NCBI RefSeq assembly: GCF_002954405.1
Contig: NZ_MQWC01000004.1
Span: 656,065 to 720,064 of the forward strand
Origin: Salinibacter sp. 10B
GTDB taxonomy: Bacteria; Bacteroidota; Rhodothermia; Rhodothermales; Salinibacteraceae
Direction of reading: 5' to 3'
DNA length: 64,000 nt
Below, piece after piece: positions 28,569 through 39,770 of this stretch (positions are counted from its first letter, which is position 1; each line of letters opens with the position of its first letter). Made by a program: the position numbers and the translations under genes. The notes under the pieces are model-generated. The model worked only from the letters and a program-made list of their open reading frames with translations. It had not been told where the DNA came from and did not search any database.

Positions 28569-28654
28569 CTCACATCAGGAAAGACTCTGCATTCTTTCCG
28601 GACTAACAGTCGACTGGTGCCGAAGATCCCGCCCCCTACGGCCTCAGAACGCCA

Positions 28655-29686
28655 TTATCGCGACGTTCCAGGCCCATTCGGAACCGTCTCTTCTCCCTGC
28701 GCCCTCGATGCCATCTTGGACTGATACTCCTTGGTCCGCTGCTCAAGTTCGTGATATTCCTCCGGCGTCATGTCCGGTACAAAAAATCGCATCGGGTCCA
28801 GGGTCTGCCCGGACTGGTTATGCACTTCGTAGTGCAGGTGGGGCCCGGTCGATCGTCCCGTATTTCCGCTGTATCCGATGGTGTCTCCACGCTCCACTTC
28901 GACCCCACGCCGGATGTCATCGGGAATCTCGGAAAGATGCGCGTAGCGGGTAAAGTATCCCGCCGCCGGGTGACTAATTTCGACGAAGTTCCCGTAGGCA
29001 GGACTCCGCGTGGCCCGTCGCACCTCCCCATCTCCAGCCGCCATGACCGGCGTGCCGCGACGCAGGAGAAAGTCGACGCCAGCATGCATCTTGCGTACCT
29101 TCAACACCGGATGCTGGCGCATGCCATAGCCGGAGACGATGGGTCCATTTGCAGGGCGAATGGCCGGCAGTTGCACCATTCGCTGTCGCCGGTTCTTCGC
29201 AACCTCGGAGAGCTCCTGATAGCTGGCCCCCTGAAGACTCATCTGGCGTTCCAGCTTATCGAGCTTCTGAGCCGTATTCTTCAGGAGCGCCGACGCATCT
29301 TTCCCCATCTCATCAAACTCTTTGTAGGGATCCGATCCGCCGACCCCGACCTGCCGGATATCCTCCGAGATGGGCTCGATCTGAAAGAGCCGCCGGTAGA
29401 GCCGCTCGTCGCGCTCCGCCAGCGTATCGAGCTGGGACGAAAGAGTGCTCATTCGCCCGCTCACCTGATCCAACTGGCGTTCCAGCGCCTGATTCTCAAT
29501 CTTCAAGGACTGCTCTTCCGGGGTAGTCACCCAGTACACGTCCAACGCCCACACGGCCAAGCCCGTCATGATGAGCGCCAGGCCAAAAATGCGTCCGTAG
29601 TGGGCGACGTGATCTTTCCACGACCGTTCGACCTCTACGAAGGAGCAACTCTCTGGATCGTAATAGTACTTCTGATCCTGATTCAT
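28655..29686 (-). CDS. Membrane-anchored M23 (LytM) peptidoglycan endopeptidase
   Basis: 343 residues. One transmembrane helix at about 33-51, a coiled coil at about 60-105, then the LytM domain at about 195-300. The zinc-ligand motifs are HAGVDFLL and HLHYEVH, with GYSGNTGRSTGPHLHYE as the classical signature. Most residues are periplasmic. The enzyme cuts peptide cross-links, or activates other hydrolases if inactive; the zinc residues look intact. It probably shares a transcript with the Omp85, cNMP-binding and ABC genes downstream. Confidence 0.94.
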   Translation of the reverse strand: MNQDQKYYYDPESCSFVEVERSWKDHVAHYGRIFGLALIMTGLAVWALDVYWVTTPEEQSLKIENQALERQLDQVSGRMSTLSSQLDTLAERDERLYRRLFQIEPISEDIRQVGVGGSDPYKEFDEMGKDASALLKNTAQKLDKLERQMSLQGASYQELSEVAKNRRQRMVQLPAIRPANGPIVSGYGMRQHPVLKVRKMHAGVDFLLRRGTPVMAAGDGEVRRATRSPAYGNFVEISHPAAGYFTRYAHLSEIPDDIRRGVEVERGDTIGYSGNTGRSTGPHLHYEVHNQSGQTLDPMRFFVPDMTPEEYHELEQRTKEYQSKMASRAQGEETVPNGPGTSR

Positions 29687-30162
29687 TCCGGTCAGGAGCC
29701 TTTCGTATTTGGTGGGACACTAATTACAGGAGGCACTCTTTGTATCCAGTGCGGCGCCACGCAACCGGCTCCAGGGTGCGCCAACACTACTTCTTTTTTC
29801 CTTCTTCCATTACAACATCCTCGTACGGAAAAGCCCGAGCTTTTGCCCTCTGAGGCTCGTGTACGACACGGCGCAATATAGTGCCGAGTCGCAGGCATTT
29901 CAACCGTTTCCGTGCGACTCTGGGGTGTAGATGGCGTATTTTCCACAAAACGTGTCTGTTCTGCTTCATTTCACCCCATTTGCGCCTAATCTTTCACAAT
30001 CGTCATACCAGATTATGGGTCCTCTCGCGCCGATTTCGCCCATCCTCTGTGCCGTCAGGATAACTTCATGACAGCCACGTCCCTCCAGTCCGTTCTTTCC
30101 TCTCCTGCTACGGGAAGTTGCCGCTGACGGTCCACGGACCCACTGGCCCCAACCAGAAGCAA
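29687..30162. other. Intergenic region upstream of the M23 peptidase gene
   Basis: 476 bases between two minus-strand genes. It is more A/T-rich than the genes around 29790-30060 and should contain the promoter of the M23 operon. I see no clear terminator for hprK and no coding frame with motifs. Confidence 0.4.
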
Positions 30163-31179
30163 CTACTCGTAGTCCTGTTCAAAATACTCAATCCCTCGAC
30201 GCGGCGTGGGCGCCCCTTCCTGTTGAATGCGCTGTCGCAACCGCTCGGTAAAGACCTCTGCTGGATCGTAGCCGTAGTGGCGGAGAAGGTAGTTCATCGC
30301 AATCACCTCGCAGATCACGGTAATGTTCTTCCCCGGCGTGATGGGCACCTGCACCATTGGCAAGTCCACCCCCAGAATGTCGTGGGTATCCTCCACCATG
30401 TTGATCCGCGTGTACTCCTCATCCGAGTCCCAAAGTTGCATGTTGACCACGACCTCAATGCGCTTCTGAAACCGGATTGCCCGAATGCCAAACATGGACC
30501 GTATGTCTACGAGGCCGAGGCCGCGTACCTCCATAAAGTGCTGTACGAGTTCAGTCCCCGCCCCCATCAGAATCGACTCTTCTCGTTTTGTGGCAATCAC
30601 CACGTCGTCGGCAACGAGGCGATGCCCCCGCTCTACCAAATCAAGCGCTACTTCGCTCTTGCCGATGCCAGACTTGCCGATGAGTAGGAGCCCAATCCCA
30701 TAGACATCCACCAGGGATCCGTGAACGGCCCGCTGTGGGGCAAACTGATCGGACAGGAAGCCGCGAAGGAGCGACATGAACCGGACCGTGGGAACCGGCG
30801 ACCGGTACACCGGAATTCCTTCGTTCGTGGCCATGGCCACCAGCGCCTCGTCGAGTTCGTTCCCATCCGTTACGATAACGCACGGCACAGGAAACTGTAC
30901 AAGATTATTGAATGCCTCCCGTCGCTCCGGTGAATCGAGGTGGTCAAGATACTGGTTTTCGGTATTGCCCAATATCTGGATGCGCTGGTGTGTAAAGAGG
31001 TCTACGTACCCAGCGAGGGCGAGGCCCGGACGATGGAGATTGCTCTCCGTTACTTCCCGCCGATCGGGGTTCACTTCCGAATTCACCAGGTCGATCTCTA
31101 CGCCTACGGTTTCCCGCATCTGGCGAATCATGAACGCCACGGAAATCGACTCTTGCTGAAAGCTCTGAGGCCGTCGCAT
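30163..31179 (-). CDS. hprK: HPr kinase/phosphorylase
   Basis: 338 residues. The N-terminal domain covers about 1-130; the C-terminal kinase domain holds the Walker A motif GKSGIGKS (about 163-170), RGHRLVADD, and the signature EVRGLGLVDIRSMFG. The enzyme phosphorylates Ser-46 of HPr or reverses this. In bacteria without sugar PTS it is often kept as a regulator. ATG 31179 is chosen because the conserved SISVAFMI segment must be included; the frame also opens with a TTG at 31194. The MoxR gene lies 86 bases upstream. Confidence 0.96.
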   Translation of the reverse strand: MRRPQSFQQESISVAFMIRQMRETVGVEIDLVNSEVNPDRREVTESNLHRPGLALAGYVDLFTHQRIQILGNTENQYLDHLDSPERREAFNNLVQFPVPCVIVTDGNELDEALVAMATNEGIPVYRSPVPTVRFMSLLRGFLSDQFAPQRAVHGSLVDVYGIGLLLIGKSGIGKSEVALDLVERGHRLVADDVVIATKREESILMGAGTELVQHFMEVRGLGLVDIRSMFGIRAIRFQKRIEVVVNMQLWDSDEEYTRINMVEDTHDILGVDLPMVQVPITPGKNITVICEVIAMNYLLRHYGYDPAEVFTERLRQRIQQEGAPTPRRGIEYFEQDYE

Positions 31180-31265
31180 AAGGAATCCGGACAATGATAA
31201 TAGATTTTACAGCGCTCCGGGGCACCCGGGCCCAGGCGTCTCTGATGGAGGATCCCCCGACGCGT

Positions 31266-32261
<996 letters not shown>

Positions 32262-32371
32262 AGGACAATGGAGAAAACGGGTCGAAGGCAATCACGTATC
32301 CGACGCCTGTAACGGACGAAGTCCCCAGTGGTTGAGGACAACTGTTCGTTTCCTGCTCCGTCGTCCTCAGA

Positions 32372-35300
32372 TCAAAAGGTGGCGCTCAGCTTGGCGCGGA
32401 CGGTGTGAATGGTTGGGGCATTGGCGGGCGCGCGACCATCGTAGCTCACCGATGCTCGGAGGTTGTCGGTAATCACGTACCGGCCCTGGAGTCCCCAAAG
32501 CATCGAGGTGCCTGCCCCCCGCCCATCCGTGAGCTGGAATTGTGCGAGCCCCACGGCGTCTCCAGTCAACTCCACACTGGCGACCTCATAGGTCCCCGTG
32601 AGGCGCAGGCGTCCAGCGCGACTCCATTCGATCTCCAACGGCACCTTGAGTACACGCGCCCGCCGGCCCTGTCGCCGATCTCGCTTTTGGGCGTAGGACC
32701 CCGCCAGCGAGAGCGTAACCGCCCGGGCAGGCTGGTACGAAAGACCCGGGCGAGCTTCAAGCGTCCGGATGTCGAAGCTTCGCGACTCCGCGAACGCCTC
32801 GCTGCGTGTGCGGTCCACTTCATGACGACCTCGCAGCCGCACGGCCCATCGATCCGCCGGCCGCAGGCGTCCCTCGGCCTCCCACTGGTTGAGAAAAGAA
32901 CTCTCTGCCCCAGCCGCCCGATCATTCAGACCTCGAACCTGTCGCCAGGCCCCCTCCAATCCATAGGCGCGGCGCTGACGAAAGAGCTCGACCTCCTGCT
33001 CCAACCGGAGCTCTCCACTCAGGGTGGTCTCCGGCTGTCGGAAACGACGAAGGTTGAGCGCATAAATCTGCGTCACGTCTTCCGTCCGGCTTTTTTCCTG
33101 CACCTCTACGGTGGTGCGCGTCGACACCTGTGAGACTGCCCGTTTCCACCACACCTCCGGGTCGTCCCAAATCCGGGCAGGCTGTAGTGAAAGACGCGTC
33201 CGCGCCTGCAAGTCGATCACCGACTCTAGTGAATCCGACGGCACAAACCGCTGGACGTAGGTCCCCTCATTCGGCGTCGTTTCCGGCACAAACTCATCAA
33301 TCTGCTGCACGCCATCCTCGTTGGCATCGCGCCACACATACTGGCCCAGATTGGGACCGGTGCGGATATAGGTCTCCCGAAGTACGGGCGTGCGCTTGGT
33401 GAGGGCATCGTAGAAGGTTTTCACCAGGATTGCCCGATCGAGGGGGCGCGCCTGCCCCTCAAGGCGGAGGAGCAACGATTCGGTGTCCTCACGCTGCCGG
33501 TTCCGGCGAAAATAGTCCGTCACCCGTCGGACCCGATATCCCCCGCGCACCGTCCCCCGGTATGGCGCCTCAGGGTCGTAGGTCGTCTCCGACTCCACTG
33601 TCCACCCCTGCGACGCATCGCGGAACCGCCCTGCCCCCGCCCGTCGCTCCGTCTGGTATTCCACACTGCCGGTGGTCGTGAGGGCACCGGCTCGGTACGA
33701 CAATCCGGGCCGCACCTCTAGAATCGAAAAGGCGTCTTGGGTGAGACTATCGGTTCCGAGCGTCCGCTGTCGGCGTTGTTCACGTTCGAGGCTCACGCGG
33801 GGTTCGAACGCGTCATCGAAAAGCGGCTGCCGAATGGTGGCCCGCTGCCGAAGCCAGCTTCCCTCCGTCTCCCCGGCCCGACTCGTGCTTTGAACGTACT
33901 CGGAACGAAGAGCCACCCGGGGCCAGCCCGGCCTCTGCAGGGCGAACTCCTCTCGATGCCGCCACGCCTCGAATGCCGACCCGATGGTAAGCCGCCCCCC
34001 ACCAGCTTCGATCGAGGATTCCCCCACCGCCAGTTGCACCATCCCTTCGTCCCGCGTCTCATCAGCCACGCCCCGGAGGCCCGCCGGCAATCCAGATCCA
34101 CGACGCGAAAGATTCCATCGGCGCCCGTACTCCACCGACCGCGTCTGGTTGAAGGTCTCAAAGTACCGCCCCCGGACCTCCCGACGCACCTGTCCCGAAA
34201 GGCGGGCCTCCGGAATCGATCCAAGATCAAGTGTCACCTCCTCAAACCGGGCGCCCGTCACATACGATTGATCACGATCGTCCTTCGCATCAAGCGACGA
34301 GAAGCGGTTCTGGTCGTTGAGCGACTGGGCCCACTCCCCAAATATCTCAAGTCCTGGAACGGGTTCAATCGAGCCCGTCAGGTCGACGAGGCGTTGCCGA
34401 GTGGGGGCCGGAAGCGGCTGAACCGGCTCATACGCCCCCCGTCCTGGTCCTCGATACTCGTAAACCACGCCGTTCACCTCCCGTCCGCCGCGTTCGTATC
34501 GTCCTTCCCCGGCCCCAACCCGCGTGAAGCGTACCCGAAAGACCGGCGTGCCTTCGGGGGGAGGCTTTTCGATTGCCACGAACGCCGTATCCTGCTCGCC
34601 GGCGGGCGTCATGACTTCCTCGCGTCGGTACTGTACGAAAGGGGACTCTGGGTCGAACGGAACCCGTTCCGCTCCACTCCGGACGGCCTGCTCGTCTCCG
34701 GCCCGGACGAGCCGAAGGGAATCCGCTCGGGAAAGGTCAAACGCCGTCTGGAAGTCCTGTCCATCCGCCTTGCGAAGCACGCTGGCGCCTACAGAGATGC
34801 GGGACTCGCCATTTTCGTCTCGCCAGGCCCCTGCCTCGGCCTGAGCCCCGAGCAGCGTCCGCGTAAACTGGGTCGTCGAGTACTGAAACTCGACCGTAAT
34901 GCGCCGATCGTCGGTGATCAGGCGGTTCGAGGTGAACGTGATCTCGCCCTGCGTGTAGTCAATTACATAATCGTTCGAACGCCCTCGCTCCAGCCGTTCC
35001 CCGTCGAGATACACGCGCTCCGACCCAGCGATGACGATAATGTAGTCTTCTCCGTTGCGCCCTCGCAGACGATACGGCCCCTGAACCCCATCGGTCGGTT
35101 CAATATCCTGCGTGCGATACTGGCCCCGGCTCACTGCCCCCATCATCGTTGCAGTTCCCTTCGTCAGGCCGACGTCGCCGCCAAGGCCTTCACTCTCCAA
35201 GGTCACCCCCTGCACCTTCTGGCTGAACTGCCCGAACGTCCCGGCCCCAAGGTCCACGTCGATGTCCCCAAGACGGGCGTCGCCGTGTGGCGTCTGAATG

Positions 35301-35953
35301 CCGAGAAACACGCGGTCGAAATCGCGCAGGCGCTGGGTGCTGCCCCCGGGCTGAATAGGCGTACTCTCGTCGGTCAATAGGGCCCGAATGTGTACGCCCT
35401 CAGCCACTTCCCCCTCTAACTGCATCCGCATGCCCGATTCGATGTTGGCGTCCCGATTCGTTCCACTCACGATGCCGCGCGAGATGGAACCGCTCCGCTG
35501 AATGTCCACGCCCGCAAACGGCGAAAATCCGCTATGAGCGACGGAGTCCTCTTCGACGACGGCCACCGTCCCCGCCTCCGTCGCCGAAGAGTCCGGAGCC
35601 CGGCGGCGATAGACAGGCTCAAACGTAAAGGGAAGCGTCCGGTAGGCGGCGAAGAGCGTATCGCGGGCCCCAATCAGGTCGTCCCGATGAATCCAGAGCC
35701 GCCCCTGGTCGGCATCGAGACGATATTCGGTGGTGTCGAGGCGGGTGGGCCCCACCCAAATCGTCTCGGTGCCGGGGACGATGAAGGGCCGAAGCGTGTA
35801 CGGCTGCGGCTGGAAGGTATCGATCGTGTCCCGATGTACGCCCACGTCGTCAAGCACGAGCGTCGAGTCCTGCGCCATAACGGCTCCGTGAATCAGCAGT
35901 CCTCCCAGGAGACCCAACGCTCCAATGCGGGCAAAAAGCAAACCGAGGCGCAC
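32372..35953 (-). CDS. Giant outer-membrane beta-barrel protein of unknown function (SGSISRGI-type)
   Basis: 1193 residues. Signal peptide MRLGLLFARIGALGLLGGLL ends at VMAQ. The N-terminal third carries RSGSISRGIVSGTN, LTDESTPIQPGGSTQRLRDFD and a YVIDYTQGEITFTSNRLITDD segment. I recall close counterparts of these in large unassigned Bacteroidota surface proteins; the last resembles repeats in SprA. The rest is an alternating beta pattern rich in Arg and aromatic residues, ending in Phe (KLSATF). It is thus predicted to be an outer-membrane barrel. Its job is unknown. It is followed by moxR and preceded by an exported NHL protein. Confidence 0.82.
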   Translation of the reverse strand: MRLGLLFARIGALGLLGGLLIHGAVMAQDSTLVLDDVGVHRDTIDTFQPQPYTLRPFIVPGTETIWVGPTRLDTTEYRLDADQGRLWIHRDDLIGARDTLFAAYRTLPFTFEPVYRRRAPDSSATEAGTVAVVEEDSVAHSGFSPFAGVDIQRSGSISRGIVSGTNRDANIESGMRMQLEGEVAEGVHIRALLTDESTPIQPGGSTQRLRDFDRVFLGIQTPHGDARLGDIDVDLGAGTFGQFSQKVQGVTLESEGLGGDVGLTKGTATMMGAVSRGQYRTQDIEPTDGVQGPYRLRGRNGEDYIIVIAGSERVYLDGERLERGRSNDYVIDYTQGEITFTSNRLITDDRRITVEFQYSTTQFTRTLLGAQAEAGAWRDENGESRISVGASVLRKADGQDFQTAFDLSRADSLRLVRAGDEQAVRSGAERVPFDPESPFVQYRREEVMTPAGEQDTAFVAIEKPPPEGTPVFRVRFTRVGAGEGRYERGGREVNGVVYEYRGPGRGAYEPVQPLPAPTRQRLVDLTGSIEPVPGLEIFGEWAQSLNDQNRFSSLDAKDDRDQSYVTGARFEEVTLDLGSIPEARLSGQVRREVRGRYFETFNQTRSVEYGRRWNLSRRGSGLPAGLRGVADETRDEGMVQLAVGESSIEAGGGRLTIGSAFEAWRHREEFALQRPGWPRVALRSEYVQSTSRAGETEGSWLRQRATIRQPLFDDAFEPRVSLEREQRRQRTLGTDSLTQDAFSILEVRPGLSYRAGALTTTGSVEYQTERRAGAGRFRDASQGWTVESETTYDPEAPYRGTVRGGYRVRRVTDYFRRNRQREDTESLLLRLEGQARPLDRAILVKTFYDALTKRTPVLRETYIRTGPNLGQYVWRDANEDGVQQIDEFVPETTPNEGTYVQRFVPSDSLESVIDLQARTRLSLQPARIWDDPEVWWKRAVSQVSTRTTVEVQEKSRTEDVTQIYALNLRRFRQPETTLSGELRLEQEVELFRQRRAYGLEGAWRQVRGLNDRAAGAESSFLNQWEAEGRLRPADRWAVRLRGRHEVDRTRSEAFAESRSFDIRTLEARPGLSYQPARAVTLSLAGSYAQKRDRRQGRRARVLKVPLEIEWSRAGRLRLTGTYEVASVELTGDAVGLAQFQLTDGRGAGTSMLWGLQGRYVITDNLRASVSYDGRAPANAPTIHTVRAKLSATF

Positions 35954-36054
35954 GGGCGAGCAACGGAAATGACGAAGGGGGAGGTCTGCAAGCAGAGCCT
36001 CTGTGACCCCACATCAACATCGACCGCCCCCACAGGCGTTCCGCCCTCCCGGCC

Positions 36055-36954
36055 TCACCGGTGCGGAAGGCGAGACATCTCCTTCGACGTGAGCAAAAAC
36101 AGATCCTCGCCCTGACGGGCCACATCCACGAGCGGGGCCTCCAGAGAGATGGGATGCTCGGTGGTCGATTCGGTCTCCGGATCCCAAATCATCACCCGGT
36201 CGGGACACACGATCCAGAGCCGCTCTCGATGCACCGATACTGCCCGAATACCCGGCAGAGAGGGCGTAGCCACCCGTTCGACGAAGGTGCCGAAGAGATC
36301 GTATGCGAGCACGGCCTCCTGCTCGGCGTCAGCAACGTAGAGCCGCCGAGCGCCGTCGAGGGCGAGCGCCACCGGCTCTTGCAGCCCACCTCCGCCCATG
36401 CCACTCCCAATAATTCGCTCGGCCCGGCGCTGAGCATCGAATTTCACGACCACCCCCTCTCGCCCATCGATCACGAAGGTCTCGTCGCCGTCACTGCTCG
36501 CCACGGCGAGGGGCCGCCCCTGCCCCTGGACGGTGGATCCATCGCGCCCATCGTCGAAGGCGCGCTGCCCCCACTCGCCCCCAAACGTTGATCCGACCGG
36601 CAGGGCCTCCAGATACTGCCATTCGGAGGAGAAGCGCTGAATGCGCCCGTTCCCGGCATCGGCCACCAGAAGCGTCTGCCCGTTCGTCGCATCCAGATCC
36701 ACTGGATCATCAAACTCGCCTGCTCGGGTCCCGGACTGCCCGAGCGTCGCGTGGACTGTCCCTTCCGCGTCAAGAATCTGCACCACGTCGCGCCCAGCAT
36801 CGGCCACGTAGAGACGGCCCCTCGGGTCTACGTCCAGTGCGACCGCCTCCTGAAAACGAGCCAGAACCGTCGGCTTCGATTCATTTTGTGCATACACCGC
36901 CGTCCACGGCCCCATGAGCAGAAGCAAAAGGATGCCCCATCGCACTAGCGTCAT
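36055..36954 (-). CDS. Exported NHL-repeat beta-propeller protein
   Basis: 299 residues. Signal peptide MTLVRWGILLLLLMGPWTAV ends at YAQ. At least four NHL-like blades follow: LDVDPRGRLYVADAGRDVVQILD, DLDATNGQTLLVADAGNGRIQRF, ALALDGARRLYVADAEQEAVLAYD and further weaker ones. Periplasmic or surface-exposed; a scaffold or binding role is usual for such propellers. It lies 101 bases upstream of the giant barrel gene on the same strand, so the two may form a pair. Confidence 0.87.
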   Translation of the reverse strand: MTLVRWGILLLLLMGPWTAVYAQNESKPTVLARFQEAVALDVDPRGRLYVADAGRDVVQILDAEGTVHATLGQSGTRAGEFDDPVDLDATNGQTLLVADAGNGRIQRFSSEWQYLEALPVGSTFGGEWGQRAFDDGRDGSTVQGQGRPLAVASSDGDETFVIDGREGVVVKFDAQRRAERIIGSGMGGGGLQEPVALALDGARRLYVADAEQEAVLAYDLFGTFVERVATPSLPGIRAVSVHRERLWIVCPDRVMIWDPETESTTEHPISLEAPLVDVARQGEDLFLLTSKEMSRLPHR

Positions 36955-37066
36955 ACGGGATCCGTGGTGCAGGTGTGGTTGCAAAGTACAGTCGGCGATC
37001 GGTCGTTAGTGAAGACAAACAGGACCAGCGTGCACCTCGAGCATGCCGGGCCCAAACGGGAATGAT

Positions 37067-38359
37067 CTACGCCTCCGAAAGGTGCCGCACTCCCTTCTCC
37101 CCTATGTCGGTCCGGAACGTCTTTCCGTCGAAGTGCACGGCCTCCACGCCCTCGTAGGCGCGGTCGAGGGCCTGCGGTAGATCCGTCCCAAGCGCCGTAA
37201 CGCCGAGTACGCGCCCGCCGTCCGTGACGAGGACGCCATCGGGACGAAGCCGCGTGCCCGCATGGAGAACGGACACCTCCGGCAGCGACTCTGCGTCGTC
37301 AATGCCCGTGATCTCAACCCCAGTGTCGTAGTCGATGGGATACCCTTCGGATGCGAGGACCACACAGGCCGCTGCGCCGGACGAGGCCCGAAGCGAGCCG
37401 GTTTCCAGTGCCCCGTCGGCCAGACGGTCGAAGACCTCCACGAGATCACTCTCCACCAGCGGCAGCACGACCTGTGCTTCTGGATCGCCCAACCGGCAGT
37501 TGTACTCGACCACTTTCGGTCCCTCCTTCGTAATCATGAGGCCGCAGTACAGCACGCCGGTGTAGGGCGTGCCTTCGTCCTCCATCCCCTGCAGCGTCGG
37601 CTCTACAATCTCTCGACAGATGCGCGTGAGCAACGGGCCGTCCACGATCGGGGCTGGACTAAAGGCGCCCATGCCCCCCGTATTCGGCCCCGTCCCGCCC
37701 TCTCCAATCGGCTTGTGGTCCTGAGACGGGCTAAGAAGGACGTAGTGTGAGCCATCCGTGAGGGCAAAGATGCTGACCTCCTCTCCTTCCATTTTCTCTT
37801 CAATCACGACTTGATCGCCCGCCGCTCCAAAGGCGCGGTCGTCCACAATCTCGTCGAGCGCCTGGTGGGCCTCTTCCAGAGTATTGCAAACAAACGCCCC
37901 CTTTCCGGCCGCCAGTCCGTCGGCCTTCACGACAATCGGGGCCCCGACCTCCTCCAAATAGCTTGACGCTTCGTCGTACTCGTCGGCGTCAAACACGCGG
38001 AAGTCGGCGGTCGGAATGCCGTGCCGCTCCATGAACTGATCGGCAAAGGCCTTGCTGCCTTCGAGCCGAGCCGCCGCCGCTTTCGGACCAATGATGCGGA
38101 GCCCTTCTTCCGTAAACCGGTCTACGATTCCCTCTACGAGCGGCTGCTCAGGCCCCACGATTGTGAGATCAATATCTTCGGTCCGAGCAAACTCGACCAG
38201 TCCGTCGAAATCGTCGGAGGCAATTCCTACGTTGGTGGCATGCTGAGCGGTGCCCGGATTGCCGGGCGCAGCGTACAACGCATCGGCGTGGGGACTCCGG
38301 GCAAGTGCCTGAACGAGGGCGTGCTCGCGCCCGCCGCTTCCAATGACGAGAATTCGCAT
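37067..38359 (-). CDS. purD: Phosphoribosylamine-glycine ligase
   Basis: 430 residues. It begins MRILVIGSGGREHALVQAL, the usual GARS start, so ATG 38359 is used. The ATP-grasp domain contains GPEQPLVEG, VKADGLAAGKGAFV and GTGPNTGGMGAFSPAP, and the C-terminal region has the LGVTALG segment. It makes glycinamide ribonucleotide in purine synthesis. Its promoter region (38360-38462) is shared with the divergent Omp85-type gene. No other pur gene is adjacent. Confidence 0.97.
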   Translation of the reverse strand: MRILVIGSGGREHALVQALARSPHADALYAAPGNPGTAQHATNVGIASDDFDGLVEFARTEDIDLTIVGPEQPLVEGIVDRFTEEGLRIIGPKAAAARLEGSKAFADQFMERHGIPTADFRVFDADEYDEASSYLEEVGAPIVVKADGLAAGKGAFVCNTLEEAHQALDEIVDDRAFGAAGDQVVIEEKMEGEEVSIFALTDGSHYVLLSPSQDHKPIGEGGTGPNTGGMGAFSPAPIVDGPLLTRICREIVEPTLQGMEDEGTPYTGVLYCGLMITKEGPKVVEYNCRLGDPEAQVVLPLVESDLVEVFDRLADGALETGSLRASSGAAACVVLASEGYPIDYDTGVEITGIDDAESLPEVSVLHAGTRLRPDGVLVTDGGRVLGVTALGTDLPQALDRAYEGVEAVHFDGKTFRTDIGEKGVRHLSEA

Positions 38360-38462
38360 GGAGATCTTGGATGATTGTGGCGCACGTGTCAACTATAATG
38401 CAGTCGTCCGCGTGAAAGCACTCCGCGGATTTCGTTCCCAAGATAGGCGTCCACGTCCACGG

Positions 38463-39716
38463 ATGCACACGCCGTCCTCGGCCCCCTTTTCGTCCCCCTT
38501 TCTCGCCTGGCCCAATCGCCGCCCAGTCCGGCTGGCCCTTCTGGTGCTCGTAACCGGCCTGCTGTTCTGGCCGTCGCCTGCCCTCGGTCAGGCCGACTTC
38601 CCCGGAGCTCCCGACACAACAAGCGTCAACTTTCGCGCGTACCTCGCTGATTTCCTGGGGCCTCGTGCCGGCCCGGGCATTGGCGTAGGAATGGTCGTGC
38701 ACAATCTTGCGCGAGACGACGACCAGTGGCTGGTAACGGCTGCTCCGGCCCTTCACGAACAGGTGGCCACCCTTTCGTTTGCGAGTGCCAATCCGAACCG
38801 CGCCCACCGGTACGTACTGACCGACGTGCGCGGACTTCATACCAACCGCGACTGGCTAGCCGGCCGGGGCGAGAGACGCCCTGCGATCGAACGATCTTCT
38901 GTCCACGGCCGCATTCGCGTGGGTCAAGCGTTTCTTGATCGCCAACTCCTCATCCAGCCGCACGTTACGGTCTCGCATCACACCATCCAGAACGTCTCCA
39001 GCCCCCTCCCCCACCCGGACGGACACGCGAGCTTCCGCTCTTCCCTCCGCTCGCCGCAAACCGGAATGCGCCCGGGCCTCGCCCTCCAGTTCGACACTCG
39101 TGACCAAACGCTCCACACTACCCGCGGCCTGTTGGTTCAGGGCACCTGGGCACAGTACGTTTCCCTCAGTGCCGCATCGGTCCGCTTCGATCAGTTTGCG
39201 CTCGACGCATACGGATACGTTCCACTCGGCGGCCTGCATCGGGTGGCCATTCGGGGCTCCGGAATCATCACGCAGTCGAGAGGCTCCGATCCGGTCCCGA
39301 TCTACATGCGGCCGCGACTGGGAGGCTCGCAAGTGCCTGGCCTCGCACGGGGACAATTCATCGGAAAGCACCGGCTGCTGGGCAGTGCCCTGTACCGGTT
39401 TCCTCTGAAGCACATCCTGGGTTTTGCGGCAATCGAGGGACACCTGGGCGTACATCTTGCGAACGTGTATGACGATCTCGACGCCCAGTTTTCACCGTCC
39501 GTCTCGTTTGAAGAAGATCCCCCGTACGAAGACGCCCGCCCGCTTCGGCCGGCCGCCTCCGCCGGCCTCCGATTCCTTGCCCCGGCTCGCGAACGAGTGA
39601 CCCTTGAGGTTGCTCTTGGCGTAACCCCCTCCGGCGTCTCCGGCGTTCGCTTTTCGTTCCTGCAGTCGTTACAGGCCCTCCGTCCGCCTCATCACACGCT
39701 CAGTCATCTGTGGTGA
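38463..39716 (+). CDS. Omp85-type outer-membrane barrel without POTRA domains
   Basis: 417 residues. Signal peptide about residues 1-41 (hydrophobic core LALLVLVTGLLFWPSPALG, then QA). The mature part matches a bacterial surface antigen (Omp85 C-terminal) barrel: GMRPGLALQFDTRDQTLHTTRG, then a MRPRLGGSQVPGLARGQFIGKH segment resembling the lid-loop motif. There is no room for POTRA domains, so it resembles the short patatin-associated/YtfM-lacking barrels. C-terminus is LSHLW, ending in an aromatic. First gene of a likely four-gene envelope group. Confidence 0.78.
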   Translation: MHTPSSAPFSSPFLAWPNRRPVRLALLVLVTGLLFWPSPALGQADFPGAPDTTSVNFRAYLADFLGPRAGPGIGVGMVVHNLARDDDQWLVTAAPALHEQVATLSFASANPNRAHRYVLTDVRGLHTNRDWLAGRGERRPAIERSSVHGRIRVGQAFLDRQLLIQPHVTVSHHTIQNVSSPLPHPDGHASFRSSLRSPQTGMRPGLALQFDTRDQTLHTTRGLLVQGTWAQYVSLSAASVRFDQFALDAYGYVPLGGLHRVAIRGSGIITQSRGSDPVPIYMRPRLGGSQVPGLARGQFIGKHRLLGSALYRFPLKHILGFAAIEGHLGVHLANVYDDLDAQFSPSVSFEEDPPYEDARPLRPAASAGLRFLAPARERVTLEVALGVTPSGVSGVRFSFLQSLQALRPPHHTLSHLW

Positions 39717-39770
39717 TGCCTGCTCTGTAGCATTCCCTCCACGGTTCTTTTTTCATTCTCGTCGCGTCTC

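Noticed and set aside
33737-35380. 547-codon plus-strand frame
   Set aside because: Antisense to the giant barrel gene; Arg/Pro-rich product without any domain character.
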